Positions 53,953 to 63,061 of a stretch of 64,000 nt of DNA are shown piece by piece (the first letter of the stretch is position 1; the number at the start of each line of letters is the position of its first letter). The stretch comes from Glacieibacterium frigidum (lineage in GTDB: Bacteria; Pseudomonadota; Alphaproteobacteria; Sphingomonadales; Sphingomonadaceae). A model generated the notes under the pieces. The model was not told the DNA's origin. It made no database searches and worked only from the letters and a program-made list of their open reading frames with translations. The stretch spans positions 1,414,874 to 1,478,873 of the forward strand of contig NZ_VJWA01000002.1 of the NCBI RefSeq assembly GCF_007097155.1. The letters are read 5' to 3'. The position numbers were made by a program, and so were the translations under genes.

Positions 53953-56900
53953 GTGGTGCTGCGACACGCCTTGCTGACGATCCTCCTGCTGGCTGCGCGG
54001 GGCGCCGCCGCCGACGCGCCGCCACTGGTGCCGCGCGTCGTGCTGCAGGTCGATCACGCGACCGTCGCCAATGTCGCGAGTGCGAGCGCTGACCGGCAGA
54101 TCATCGTTACCGCCAGTTCGGGCGACAACAGCGTGCTGATCCGCGACGCGGCGACGGGCAACATCATCGACCGATTCCGCCTGCCCTATAACAATAATCA
54201 TTTTCCGGCGTTCGACCGCTTGACCGTCTCTCCCGACATGCGCCACGCGACGATCGCCGGGTGGGGCTATGCGCCCGTCGATACAATCCCACCGAACACG
54301 ACGTTCGAGCAGGAAGAGACGCTGACCGTCGACCTGCGCCTGCGCCGCGTCGTCGCGACGGTAACGGGCAAGCCGCTTCGCAAGCCCGCCCGCAAGACGT
54401 TCGGACCGCAGCCGCTGAAGACGCATATCCTGCCGAACATCGGCACTCTCGGCTATGGTGCAGACGCCAGATTGCAGCTGCGACCCGCCGCGGGGGCGCC
54501 GCGCATCATTGGTCACCCGACGGCGCGCAGCTTCGCCGTCGCATCGGTGTCGCGCGACGGCACGAGGCTGGCGCTCCTGAGCCACAAGCGGTTGGCACCG
54601 CGCCGCTGGGCGACGACGATCGAGACGCTTTCGCTCGGCGGCGCAACCGCCGGTCCGGCGGTTACGCTAACCGGCTTCTTCGACCGGATCGTCTGGATCG
54701 ACGCCGATACCGTGCTGCTGGCGTACGAGGATATGCTCAACGCCTTCGTATACGACACCGTCGACTATGACGCCCCCGGCCGCGCCGCGCTCGTTGACTT
54801 GGCCGCCGGCCGGGCGGTCCGAGACATCCCTGCGCGCTGTGCGGTGGTCTCGGCACGCGGGCAGCTGATCGGCATCGGCCGCCCCGGCGACTGCCGCGGG
54901 CGCGACCGCGCCGCGCCGGATACCGCGAGCGAGCGCGGGCTGTGGCAACTGGACCCGCGGCTCGACAAAGGCACGTGGCAGCGCCTCGCAGTCACCGGTC
55001 TCGAGGGTCTGCGGCTCGAGCGCATCGCCGCATATCCCGATGGACGCCGCATCGTCGTTGCGCACGACACCGGCAACCGCGCCAGCGCAGTCCACGTCGT
55101 CGAGCTCGACCGAGCGCGCGTCACCGACCAGATCAACCTCGTCGAGCAGGCGTCGCTACCCAATTGGGTCGGCTCGCTCGCCGTCAGCAGTGACGGTCGC
55201 CGCGTCGTCGGGACGGGTTCGTTCCTGTTCTTCTCGTGGACGCCGGGCAAGCGCGCGATCGACTTCCAGCGGGAGATGTCGACCGACCTGCTCGCCAGCG
55301 ACGGCCGGACGCTCGTCGCCGGCTCGGCGGGAGCGGACCTGAGCCGCGTCGACGCCGAGAGCGGCAAAACCCTCGGCGGCCTGACGACCGACGCCGCGCT
55401 GGCCTTCGACTTCCTGCCCGGCAAGCCGGTGTTCGTCGGCCTGTCGCAGAACGGCGGCGCGCGCTTTTGGGATACGCGAACCTGGACCGAGCTGCTGACC
55501 GTCTACAGCTTCCCAGACGGCAAGTTCTTCGCGGTCGATCCGGCCGGGCGCTACGACACCAACCTGGGGGCGGACACCAACGAGCTGCGCTGGGTGATGG
55601 ACGACGCGCCGTTGCAGTCGCTGGGTGCGCAGACTTTCATGCGCAACCTGTACGAGCCCGGGCTGCTGCGCCGGACGCTGGCGTGCGTCGAGGCCGGGTG
55701 CGCGGCCGAGTTTCCGCCGCTGCCGTCGATGGCCGACCTCAACCGCGTGCTGCCCGAGGTCGCGATCGTCGAGGTCAAGCAGCAGGGCGGTATCGCGCGC
55801 GTCACCGTCGAGGCGCGCGAGGGCAGGAACGCCAATGTCCCCAACGGCAAGCGCCTGTCGGGGATCTATGACCTGCGGCTGTTCCGCGACGGCCGGCTGG
55901 TGCGCCAGACGCCGAACCTCGGCGTGGCGCGCGACGAGGGCAAGACGCTGCCCGCGTGGCGCGCCGCGACGGCGGTGCCTCAGGCGATGGAGCATGAACG
56001 CTACCGCGAGACCTTCGAGGTCGCGGTGCCCCGCAGCGGCGGCAAGGTGGAGTTCAGCGCCTATGCATTCAACGAGGACCGGGTGAAGGGCGAGACCGCG
56101 CGACGCACGCTGGTCGTGCCGCCGCCCCGGACCCCGCCGCGCCGCCGCCTCGTCGTCGTCGCGATCGGCGTCGACAGGACGCGCAACCCGGAATGGCACC
56201 TCAGCTACGCCGCGAACGACGCGCGCAGCATCTCTGCGGCGCTCGCGAACGTGCCCGACGCCGATGTGACGGTCATTCCGCTGATCAGCGACGCCGGCGG
56301 CAACCGCGCGACCAAGCCCATCATCCGCAGTGTCCTGCTGGCGCTGGGCGGCAATGAGGACGCGTATAATCGGGAGGAGCAGCGCGAGGCGGGCATCGAC
56401 CTCGCCAAGCTGACCCCCGTCGGCCCCGATGATGCGGTGCTGATCGCCTTCTCAGGGCACGGCACGACGCTCGACCGGCAGTTCTACCTGCTGCCGTGGG
56501 ACGCCGACGAGGATCAGGTGACGGGCGCGCCGCAGCTGCAGACGATGATCTCCTCGGTCGAACTGACCGCCTGGCTGCGCCAGCTCGATGCGGGCGAGAT
56601 CGCCTTCGTCATCGACGCCTGCCATTCGGCCGCCAGCGTCGACGGCGGCGGCTTCAAGCCGGGGCCGATGGGCGATCCCGGGCTGGGCCAGCTGGCGTTC
56701 GACAAGGGCATTCGCATCCTCGCGGCGACGCAGGCGAACGACGTCGCGCTCGAGGACGGAAAGCTCGGCCACGGGCTGCTGAGCTATGCGCTCAACGAGG
56801 GGCTGGAATGGCGCGCCGATGCGAACCGCGACGGCGCGGTGACGCTCGGCGAATGGCTGGACTATGGCGTCCGGCGCATGCCCGGCCTTGCCGCCGAACT

Positions 56901-57093
56901 GCGCGCCGGTGGCGTCAAGCTGGCTCGCACCGTCGCCGCGCCGCGGCCCGCGGGTGCAGTAGTGTGGTTCGACGCCCCCGACGCCAGCGTCACGCGCGTC
57001 CAGCAGCCGGCGCTGTTCGACTTCACCGGCACGCCGGCGACCATGGTGCTGCGTCGCGTGACAAAGCCGGTTAATTCGTTACGCTCGCGCTGA
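53953..57093 (+). CDS. Exported beta-propeller/caspase-fold peptidase 1
   Basis: 1046 residues from GTG 53953. Signal peptide about 1-20 (LLTILLLAARGAAA). Residues 30-600 read as propeller-like WD repeats (GDNSVLIRDAATGNIIDRF; LAVSSDGRRVVGTGS; PAGRYDTNLGADTNELRW). A beta-sandwich linker follows, then a peptidase C14 domain from about 735 (VVVAIGVDRTRNPEW) with catalytic His836 in AFSGHGTT and Cys890 in VIDACHSAAS. The Asp two residues before Cys is the acidic S1 position of Arg/Lys-specific metacaspases. The last 11 residues (VTKPVNSLRSR) have no counterpart in paralog 2. Function unknown; target unknown. Confidence 0.83.
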   Translation: MVLRHALLTILLLAARGAAADAPPLVPRVVLQVDHATVANVASASADRQIIVTASSGDNSVLIRDAATGNIIDRFRLPYNNNHFPAFDRLTVSPDMRHATIAGWGYAPVDTIPPNTTFEQEETLTVDLRLRRVVATVTGKPLRKPARKTFGPQPLKTHILPNIGTLGYGADARLQLRPAAGAPRIIGHPTARSFAVASVSRDGTRLALLSHKRLAPRRWATTIETLSLGGATAGPAVTLTGFFDRIVWIDADTVLLAYEDMLNAFVYDTVDYDAPGRAALVDLAAGRAVRDIPARCAVVSARGQLIGIGRPGDCRGRDRAAPDTASERGLWQLDPRLDKGTWQRLAVTGLEGLRLERIAAYPDGRRIVVAHDTGNRASAVHVVELDRARVTDQINLVEQASLPNWVGSLAVSSDGRRVVGTGSFLFFSWTPGKRAIDFQREMSTDLLASDGRTLVAGSAGADLSRVDAESGKTLGGLTTDAALAFDFLPGKPVFVGLSQNGGARFWDTRTWTELLTVYSFPDGKFFAVDPAGRYDTNLGADTNELRWVMDDAPLQSLGAQTFMRNLYEPGLLRRTLACVEAGCAAEFPPLPSMADLNRVLPEVAIVEVKQQGGIARVTVEAREGRNANVPNGKRLSGIYDLRLFRDGRLVRQTPNLGVARDEGKTLPAWRAATAVPQAMEHERYRETFEVAVPRSGGKVEFSAYAFNEDRVKGETARRTLVVPPPRTPPRRRLVVVAIGVDRTRNPEWHLSYAANDARSISAALANVPDADVTVIPLISDAGGNRATKPIIRSVLLALGGNEDAYNREEQREAGIDLAKLTPVGPDDAVLIAFSGHGTTLDRQFYLLPWDADEDQVTGAPQLQTMISSVELTAWLRQLDAGEIAFVIDACHSAASVDGGGFKPGPMGDPGLGQLAFDKGIRILAATQANDVALEDGKLGHGLLSYALNEGLEWRADANRDGAVTLGEWLDYGVRRMPGLAAELRAGGVKLARTVAAPRPAGAVVWFDAPDASVTRVQQPALFDFTGTPATMVLRRVTKPVNSLRSR
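57058..57083 (+). promoter_or_regulatory. Duplicated upstream motif, caspase gene 2
   Basis: Second copy of GTGACA-N14-GTTACG, here lying inside the 3' coding end of caspase gene 1. It marks the upstream edge of the duplicated segment and could give caspase gene 2 its own promoter. Confidence 0.45.
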
Positions 57094-57114
57094 CCGGGTA
57101 CCGGGGGCCCCGAC

Positions 57115-60100
57115 GTGCTGCTGCGACGCGCCTTGCTGACGATCGCCGCGCTGTTCGCGTGGGGCACCGCCGTCGCTGCGCCGCTGCTGCCCAAGATCGT
57201 CATGCAGGCGAACAATTACATCGACGTCGCGGCGTGGACGTCGCGCGACGACTTCATCGTGACGGTCAGCGGCTACGAGGGCGAGGTGACGGTCTGGGAC
57301 GTCGCGCGGCGCGTCATCGTTGATCGCTTCGTGCTGACCATGCCCGCCGACATCGGCAACGACTTCGTGGTGATCGACCGCGTCGAGGTGGCGCCGGGCG
57401 ACGCGACGGCGCTGGTCACCGGGCGGCGCTTCGCGACCGGCGAACTGCTCCCCGAGCGGCGGCAGAAGTGGCAGGTCGACCTGCGCGGCAGGCGGGTCAC
57501 GCCGCTACCGGTCGAGACGGTCGCGGGCTCGAAGGCGCCGGCGACGCGCGAGGCCTATCTGGGGCCGTGGGTACGCCGCACCGAGGCGCTGACGCAGTTC
57601 TACGAGGAGGACGGCGGGGACGCGGCCGACGCGAAGGCGGTCGCCGCGCTGCCCGTGCTGCCGCGCTCGCACGACGGCAAGTGGAGCATCAAGCGCAACA
57701 TCGACGGCATGATGATCGCCGGCGGCGGCGAGGTGCGGACCTTCGACACCGATCCGCCGCTGATCATCACCCACGCCGACCTGTCGCCCGACGGCACGAC
57801 GCTGGCGCTGATCGACAGCGCGACCGCCGCCGTCGATGGCTCCGACCGAATCGAAACGCGCGTCCTGCTCGTCGATTCGGCGACCGGGCGCAGCCTGCCG
57901 ACGCTGGTCCGGCGCGGCGCGTACGGGCGGGTGCAATGGCTCGATGGCCGGCGGCTGGTGCTGTTCGCGAACGACGACGACGACGGGCGCGACCCCGCCG
58001 ATCCGGCGTCGGCGGTGATCCCGGCGCCGACGCTGGTGGTCGACATGGTGACGCGGCGCGACGTGCAGACCTTGGCGCCGCGCTGCTATGTCACCGCGAT
58101 CGACGGCGGGTTCATCGGCGGCGGCCTGGCGAACTGCCGCACCGTCAAGGCCGACCGCAAGCTGTGGGTGACCGACGCCGCCGGCCGCTGGAGCAACGGG
58201 ACCGACCTGGGCAAGGGCACCGCGATCGACCTGATCGCCGCCGACCGCAAGGGCGAGCGGGTCGCGATCGCCACGAGCTTCACCGACGGGACGCTGGGTG
58301 TCGCGGTGATCGACCTCAACAAGGGGCTCGACCTCGATGCGATCCCGATGGGCGGCGGGGTGTTCTCGCGGCTGGTCTTTGCCGAAGGCGGCAAGTCGCT
58401 GCTGATCGGCGCGAACGGTCAGCTGTTCCGGCGGCGCATCGGCGCCAGGCTGCCGAACGGCGAGGCGCCGCCCGTGCAGCAATACGGCGCGATCAGCGTG
58501 CTGCCGCACCTGCTCGTCACCGACGACCGGACGATCATCACGTCGAGCGTCATCGGGACCGATGTCACGCGCCTCGACCTGGTGACGGGCAAGCGCCTGC
58601 CCGGGCTCGACCACCGCAACGCCGTCGCGGGCGGGTTCCTGGCGGGCGGGCTGTTCTGGGCGGTGTCGGCGAGCGGGGGCCTGCGGATCTGGGACCTGCA
58701 GACCGACCGGATCCTCGTCACCAGCTATTTCTTCAGCCGCGAGCGGTTCTTCGCAATGACGCCGGACGGGCGCTACGACACCAACCTGGGGGCCGATGCC
58801 AAGGCGCTGCGCTGGCTGATGCCCGACGCGCCGTGGCAGAGCCTGGCGGCGCAGACCTTCATGCGCGACCTGTACGAGCCCGGGCTGGTCCGCAAGGTGA
58901 TGGACTGCGCGCGGCCGCGCTGCACGCCCGGGCTGGGGGCGGTGCCCGACCTCGCGGCGCTCAACCGCACGCTGCCCGAGACGCGGATCACCGGCGTCGT
59001 CCGCAACGGCGACCGCGCGACGGTGACGGTCGCGGTGACCGAGGGCCTGGACCCGCGTGCGCCGAACGGGCGGGGGCGGTCGGGCATCCACGACGTGCGG
59101 CTGTTCCGCGACGGCAAGCTGGTGCGCCAGACCCCCGACCTCGGCATCGCGCGCGACGAGGGCAAGTCGGTCGCGCAGTGGCGCACCGCGACACGCGTCA
59201 GCCGCGACGGCGACACGGTGCAGCTGAGCTATGACGTCGCGCTGCCGCGGCGGGGCGGCAAGGTCGAGTTCACCGCCTACGCCTTCAACGAGGACCGGGT
59301 GAAGGGCGAGACGGCGCGCTCCACGCTGACCGTGCCGCCGCCGTCGGTGCTGCCTCGGCGGCGGGTCGTGGTGGTGGCGATCGGGGTCGATGCGACACAC
59401 AATCCGGAGTGGCGGCTGAACTATGCCGCGAACGACGCCAACGGCCTCGCGGGCGCGCTGGGGGCGATCGGCGATGCCGACGTGTCGGTGGTGCGGCTGG
59501 TCAGCGACGGCAAGGGCGACCGCGCGACGAAGCGCAACATCCGCAGCGTCCTGCTGGCGCTGGGCGGCCAGGCGATCGACGACAACATGTTCGAACTCGC
59601 CGACGCCGGCGTCGACATCGCGGCGCTGAAGCCTGTCGGGCCCGACGACAGCGTGATCATCAGCTTCTCGGGCCACGGCACGACGCTGGCCGGGCAGTTC
59701 CACCTGCTGCCGTCGGACGCGGTGCCCGACCGCGCGAGCGGAGAACCGGTGGCGGGGTCGCTGATCTCCTCGGTCGAACTGACCGCGTGGCTGCGCCAGC
59801 TCGACGCCGGCGAGATCGCGATGGTGATCGATGCCTGCCACTCGGCCGCGAGCGTCGATGCGGGGGGCTTCAAGCCCGGGCCGATGGGCGATCCGGGGCT
59901 CGGCCAGCTGGCGTTCGACAAGGGCATCCGGATCCTCGCCGCGACGCAGGCCGACGATGTCGCGGTCGAGGACGGGCAGCTGGGCCACGGGCTGCTGAGC
60001 TATGCGCTCGACGAGGGGCTGCGCGGCAAGGCCGACACCAGTGGCGACGGGCGGGTGACGCTGGGCGAATGGCTCGACTACGGCGTCGCGCGCATGCCGG

Positions 60101-60285
60101 GGCTGGCGCGCGAGCTGCGCGAGGGACGGCTTAAGCTGAGCGGCGCCCCGGCCGCCGCGCCGCGCGCGCGCGGGGTCGTCTGGTTCGACGATGCCGATGC
60201 CAGCGTGACGCGGGTGCAGCAGCCGTCGCTGTTCGATTTCACGGGCACGCCGGGTGCCCTCGTCCTGCGGAGCGCGGCGCGATGA
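57115..60285 (+). CDS. Exported beta-propeller/caspase-fold peptidase 2
   Basis: 1056 residues from GTG 57115, a paralog of the preceding gene along its whole length. Signal peptide about 1-22 (LLTIAALFAWGTAVAA), propeller-like region (GEVTVWDVARRVIVDRF; GLRIWDLQTDRILVTSYF; RYDTNLGADAKALRW), linker with FNEDRVKGETARSTL, and a caspase domain with His854 in SFSGHGTT and Cys908 in VIDACHSAAS. Blocks such as GGFKPGPMGDPGLGQLAFDK are identical in both paralogs, while the propellers have diverged, so the two may sense different ligands. It overlaps the third caspase gene by 4 bp (ATGA). Confidence 0.85.
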   Translation: MLLRRALLTIAALFAWGTAVAAPLLPKIVMQANNYIDVAAWTSRDDFIVTVSGYEGEVTVWDVARRVIVDRFVLTMPADIGNDFVVIDRVEVAPGDATALVTGRRFATGELLPERRQKWQVDLRGRRVTPLPVETVAGSKAPATREAYLGPWVRRTEALTQFYEEDGGDAADAKAVAALPVLPRSHDGKWSIKRNIDGMMIAGGGEVRTFDTDPPLIITHADLSPDGTTLALIDSATAAVDGSDRIETRVLLVDSATGRSLPTLVRRGAYGRVQWLDGRRLVLFANDDDDGRDPADPASAVIPAPTLVVDMVTRRDVQTLAPRCYVTAIDGGFIGGGLANCRTVKADRKLWVTDAAGRWSNGTDLGKGTAIDLIAADRKGERVAIATSFTDGTLGVAVIDLNKGLDLDAIPMGGGVFSRLVFAEGGKSLLIGANGQLFRRRIGARLPNGEAPPVQQYGAISVLPHLLVTDDRTIITSSVIGTDVTRLDLVTGKRLPGLDHRNAVAGGFLAGGLFWAVSASGGLRIWDLQTDRILVTSYFFSRERFFAMTPDGRYDTNLGADAKALRWLMPDAPWQSLAAQTFMRDLYEPGLVRKVMDCARPRCTPGLGAVPDLAALNRTLPETRITGVVRNGDRATVTVAVTEGLDPRAPNGRGRSGIHDVRLFRDGKLVRQTPDLGIARDEGKSVAQWRTATRVSRDGDTVQLSYDVALPRRGGKVEFTAYAFNEDRVKGETARSTLTVPPPSVLPRRRVVVVAIGVDATHNPEWRLNYAANDANGLAGALGAIGDADVSVVRLVSDGKGDRATKRNIRSVLLALGGQAIDDNMFELADAGVDIAALKPVGPDDSVIISFSGHGTTLAGQFHLLPSDAVPDRASGEPVAGSLISSVELTAWLRQLDAGEIAMVIDACHSAASVDAGGFKPGPMGDPGLGQLAFDKGIRILAATQADDVAVEDGQLGHGLLSYALDEGLRGKADTSGDGRVTLGEWLDYGVARMPGLARELREGRLKLSGAPAAAPRARGVVWFDDADASVTRVQQPSLFDFTGTPGALVLRSAAR

Positions 60286-62159
60286 AGCTGGTCCTTGCCC
60301 TTGCGCTGCTGCTCGCCGCCCCGGCGCAGGGCGCGGTGCGCGGCGTGTTCGTCGGGATCAACGCCTATGCCAATACCGGGCCCGACCTGAAGCCGCTGCA
60401 GGGGTCGGTCAATGACGTCGTGCTGATCAAGGCGACGCTGGAGGAGCGCTACAAGCTCGGCCTCGATACGCCCGGCGCCGGGTGCCGGTCGGAGAATGCG
60501 GTGTCGATCACGCTGACCGACGCTTGCGCGACACGCGCCGCGATCCTCGACGCGCTGGTGAAGCGCATCGCTGCGAGTGCGGCGGGGGACACGCTGCTGT
60601 TCTTCTACTCCGGCCACGGCGCGAAAGCCAACGACGGCATGCAGGAACAGGCATACGGTTACCATGGCACGATCGTGCCGTACGACGGGCGCGGGTCGGG
60701 GATCGTCGACATATTCGACAGCGAACTGAAAGACCTGATCGATATCGCGGAGGACCGCGGGGTCAATTTCGTGACGATGTTCGACAGCTGTAGTTCAGGC
60801 ACCGCGACGCGCGACCTGCGACCTGCCAACGCGCGGCGCGCCGGTCCGGCGACGATGCCGCGCCCTGCGACCCGGATCCGTATCGCACCGCCCGCTGCGC
60901 CGTCCGCAGGACCGGTAGCGGCGTACCGCGTCCACCTCGCGGCCTCGCGCGACCTAGAGGTGGCGAGCGAAACCCCTGACGCCGACGGCAAGTGGAACGG
61001 CAATTTCACGCGCGCGCTGGTCGACGCGATCCCCGGCCCGGGGCGACCCGCCCGGACCTATGGCGACATCATCGCGGAGGTGCGCCGCAAGATGTTCGGC
61101 ACGACGCAGAACCCCCAGGCCGAGGGCGCGCTGACGACCCCGTTCCTGGGGCTGCCGCCGCCGCCGCGGCGCGTGTTCGACGCCGAGCCGCTGGGGACCG
61201 CGGTGGTGATCAGCGGCGGCACGCTGGCAGGCGTGACGCGCGGGTCGACCTACGGCCTCTACGCCAGCGACGCTGCGACGCAGGCGGGCGGGCCGCCGCT
61301 GGCGACGGGACGCGTCGAATCGGTCGAGCCATCGCGCGCGATACTGGCCGTGGCACCGCCGCCCGGGGCGAGGCGTGCGCTGGAGCTGGTCCATGCCTAC
61401 GGCGACGATGCCGTGCGGCTGCGCATCGACGGCGACGGCAGTTTGGCGGCGCGGCTCAAGGACCTCGACCTGATCGTCGTCACCGACCGCGACCCGCGCT
61501 ACGTGCTCGGCGTCAAGGCCGACGTCGCCGAGCTCAAGGCCATCGACGGCACCCCGGTGGGCAGCGCGATCCCGCGCGCCGATCCGAACTTCGATGCGCG
61601 GCTGCGCGAACTGCTGCGCAAGGTCGCCAATGCCGATGCGCTGCTGGCCCTGCACAACGACCGCGGCGCGGCGCTCGCCGACGTGACGCTGCTGCGCGCC
61701 TGCGCCGATACTGCGAACTGTCCCGACCTGCCGAAGGAGGGCGACGAGCCCCTGATCCCGGCCGGCACACCGGTGTATGTCGAGATCATCAACAAATCCG
61801 ACAAGCCGTTGTACCCGTATGCTTTCTATGTCGATGGCGACAAGGGCATCCTGACCCTGATGCCGCCCGCAGGCGCGCGCGACCCGGCGCTGAAGCCCGG
61901 CGGGATCCGCGCCGTGCCGCGCCTGCGCACCGCCGGCGTCGGGCGCGACAATATCATCGTCATCATGGCCGACGAGCCGGTCGATCTCGCCAGCCTCGAG
62001 CAGGCGGCGGTGCGCGACGTGGCCACACCGCCGCGCAACGACCTCGAACGCCTGCTTCGCGCGGCACGGCGCGGGGCGTCGAGCCGCGACATCGCGCGCG
62101 TCGGGACATGGGGCGCGACCGTATTGACCGTCCGGCGCGTTGCGAAGGAGACCAGATGA
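60282..62159 (+). CDS. Exported caspase-fold protein with DUF4384-like domain
   Basis: 625 residues from the ATG at 60282. Signal peptide about 1-18 (LVLALALLLAAPAQGA), caspase domain directly after it (GVFVGINAYAN), with His112 in YSGHGAKAND and Cys170 in FDSCSSGTATRD. An Arg/Pro-rich segment (about 175-215) separates the p20-like part from a p10-like part (YRVHLAASRDLEVA; NFTRALVDAI). The second half ends in a DUF4384-like domain (TPVYVEIINKSDKPLYPYAF; GILTLMPP). It is a different type from the two upstream caspases. Overlaps the trypsin gene by ATGA. Confidence 0.83.
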   Translation: MKLVLALALLLAAPAQGAVRGVFVGINAYANTGPDLKPLQGSVNDVVLIKATLEERYKLGLDTPGAGCRSENAVSITLTDACATRAAILDALVKRIAASAAGDTLLFFYSGHGAKANDGMQEQAYGYHGTIVPYDGRGSGIVDIFDSELKDLIDIAEDRGVNFVTMFDSCSSGTATRDLRPANARRAGPATMPRPATRIRIAPPAAPSAGPVAAYRVHLAASRDLEVASETPDADGKWNGNFTRALVDAIPGPGRPARTYGDIIAEVRRKMFGTTQNPQAEGALTTPFLGLPPPPRRVFDAEPLGTAVVISGGTLAGVTRGSTYGLYASDAATQAGGPPLATGRVESVEPSRAILAVAPPPGARRALELVHAYGDDAVRLRIDGDGSLAARLKDLDLIVVTDRDPRYVLGVKADVAELKAIDGTPVGSAIPRADPNFDARLRELLRKVANADALLALHNDRGAALADVTLLRACADTANCPDLPKEGDEPLIPAGTPVYVEIINKSDKPLYPYAFYVDGDKGILTLMPPAGARDPALKPGGIRAVPRLRTAGVGRDNIIVIMADEPVDLASLEQAAVRDVATPPRNDLERLLRAARRGASSRDIARVGTWGATVLTVRRVAKETR

Positions 62160-63061
62160 AACGCCTGCTGCTCGCCGGGTTCGTCATGCTGACCGCCGCC
62201 GCACCGACACCGCCCCCCCCGCCGACGCCGCCGCCCGAGGAGTCGAACGGGCGCATCGTCGGTGGCGTCCCTGCCTTGCCGGGGAGCGCGCGCTGGCAGG
62301 TCGAGCTGCACCGCATCGCCGCCTTGAAAAAACTTCCGGTCGACAGGGAGCGGCCCGAATGGCAGCGTCGGCACGTCTGCGGCGGCGCCTGGATCGCGCC
62401 CGGCTGGGTACTCACCGCGGCGCACTGCGCGGAGCCCGAGACCGGCCTCGATCTAAAGGCTGACTACATCATCCGCGCCGGTTCGCTCGACATCAGCAAA
62501 TCGGAGGGCATGCGCACGTATCGCATCGTGCGAATCATGATCCATAAGGGCTATCGCCCGGGCGGTCCACCGCCGCACGATATTGCCCTCCTGCGCGTCG
62601 AGGCCATCGGCCCCGAGATCCCGGTTGCCGAGCCGCCGGAGCCGATCGCGCTGCCGAGTGCCGCGACGGTGCTGCCCGCGAATGCGCTCGTGACAGTCAC
62701 CGGCTGGGGCTACCAGGCGGTCAACGACAACAAATCGGTCCCGGGCGTGCTGATGGCGGCGAGGCTGCAGCTGATCCCGACCGCGTCGTGCGCCATCACC
62801 GGCACCAGCCGCGCGCTCGACCCCGATCAGCATCTCTGCGCCGGGCCCAGCGATCCGGAAAAGCCCACCGACAGCTGCCAAGGCGACAGCGGCGGCCCGC
62901 TGACGTGGCAGGGGCCGCGGCGCAGATGGTATCTGGTGGGGCTGGTCAGCTGGGGGCCGAAGAACGTCTGCGGCGGGGGCTCCCCGGGCATCTACACCAA
63001 TGTCGCCGCGCATCTCGACTGGATCGAGCGCGCCAAGCTGGGACCGGAGGGACGGGTATGA
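62156..63061 (+). CDS. Exported trypsin-like serine protease zymogen
   Basis: 301 residues from the ATG at 62156. Signal peptide about 1-16, a Pro-rich propeptide (PPPPPTPPPEE), then the activation site R33|IVGG. Catalytic triad His90 (LTAAHC), Asp142 (HDIALLRV) and Ser245 (GDSGGP); the S1 Asp239 in DSCQGDSGGP predicts cleavage after Arg or Lys. Cys pairs of the S1A family are present (VCGGAW...AAHC). Release of Ile34 by cleavage after Arg33 should be needed for activity. It overlaps both neighbours by 4 bp. Confidence 0.92.
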   Translation: MKRLLLAGFVMLTAAAPTPPPPPTPPPEESNGRIVGGVPALPGSARWQVELHRIAALKKLPVDRERPEWQRRHVCGGAWIAPGWVLTAAHCAEPETGLDLKADYIIRAGSLDISKSEGMRTYRIVRIMIHKGYRPGGPPPHDIALLRVEAIGPEIPVAEPPEPIALPSAATVLPANALVTVTGWGYQAVNDNKSVPGVLMAARLQLIPTASCAITGTSRALDPDQHLCAGPSDPEKPTDSCQGDSGGPLTWQGPRRRWYLVGLVSWGPKNVCGGGSPGIYTNVAAHLDWIERAKLGPEGRV

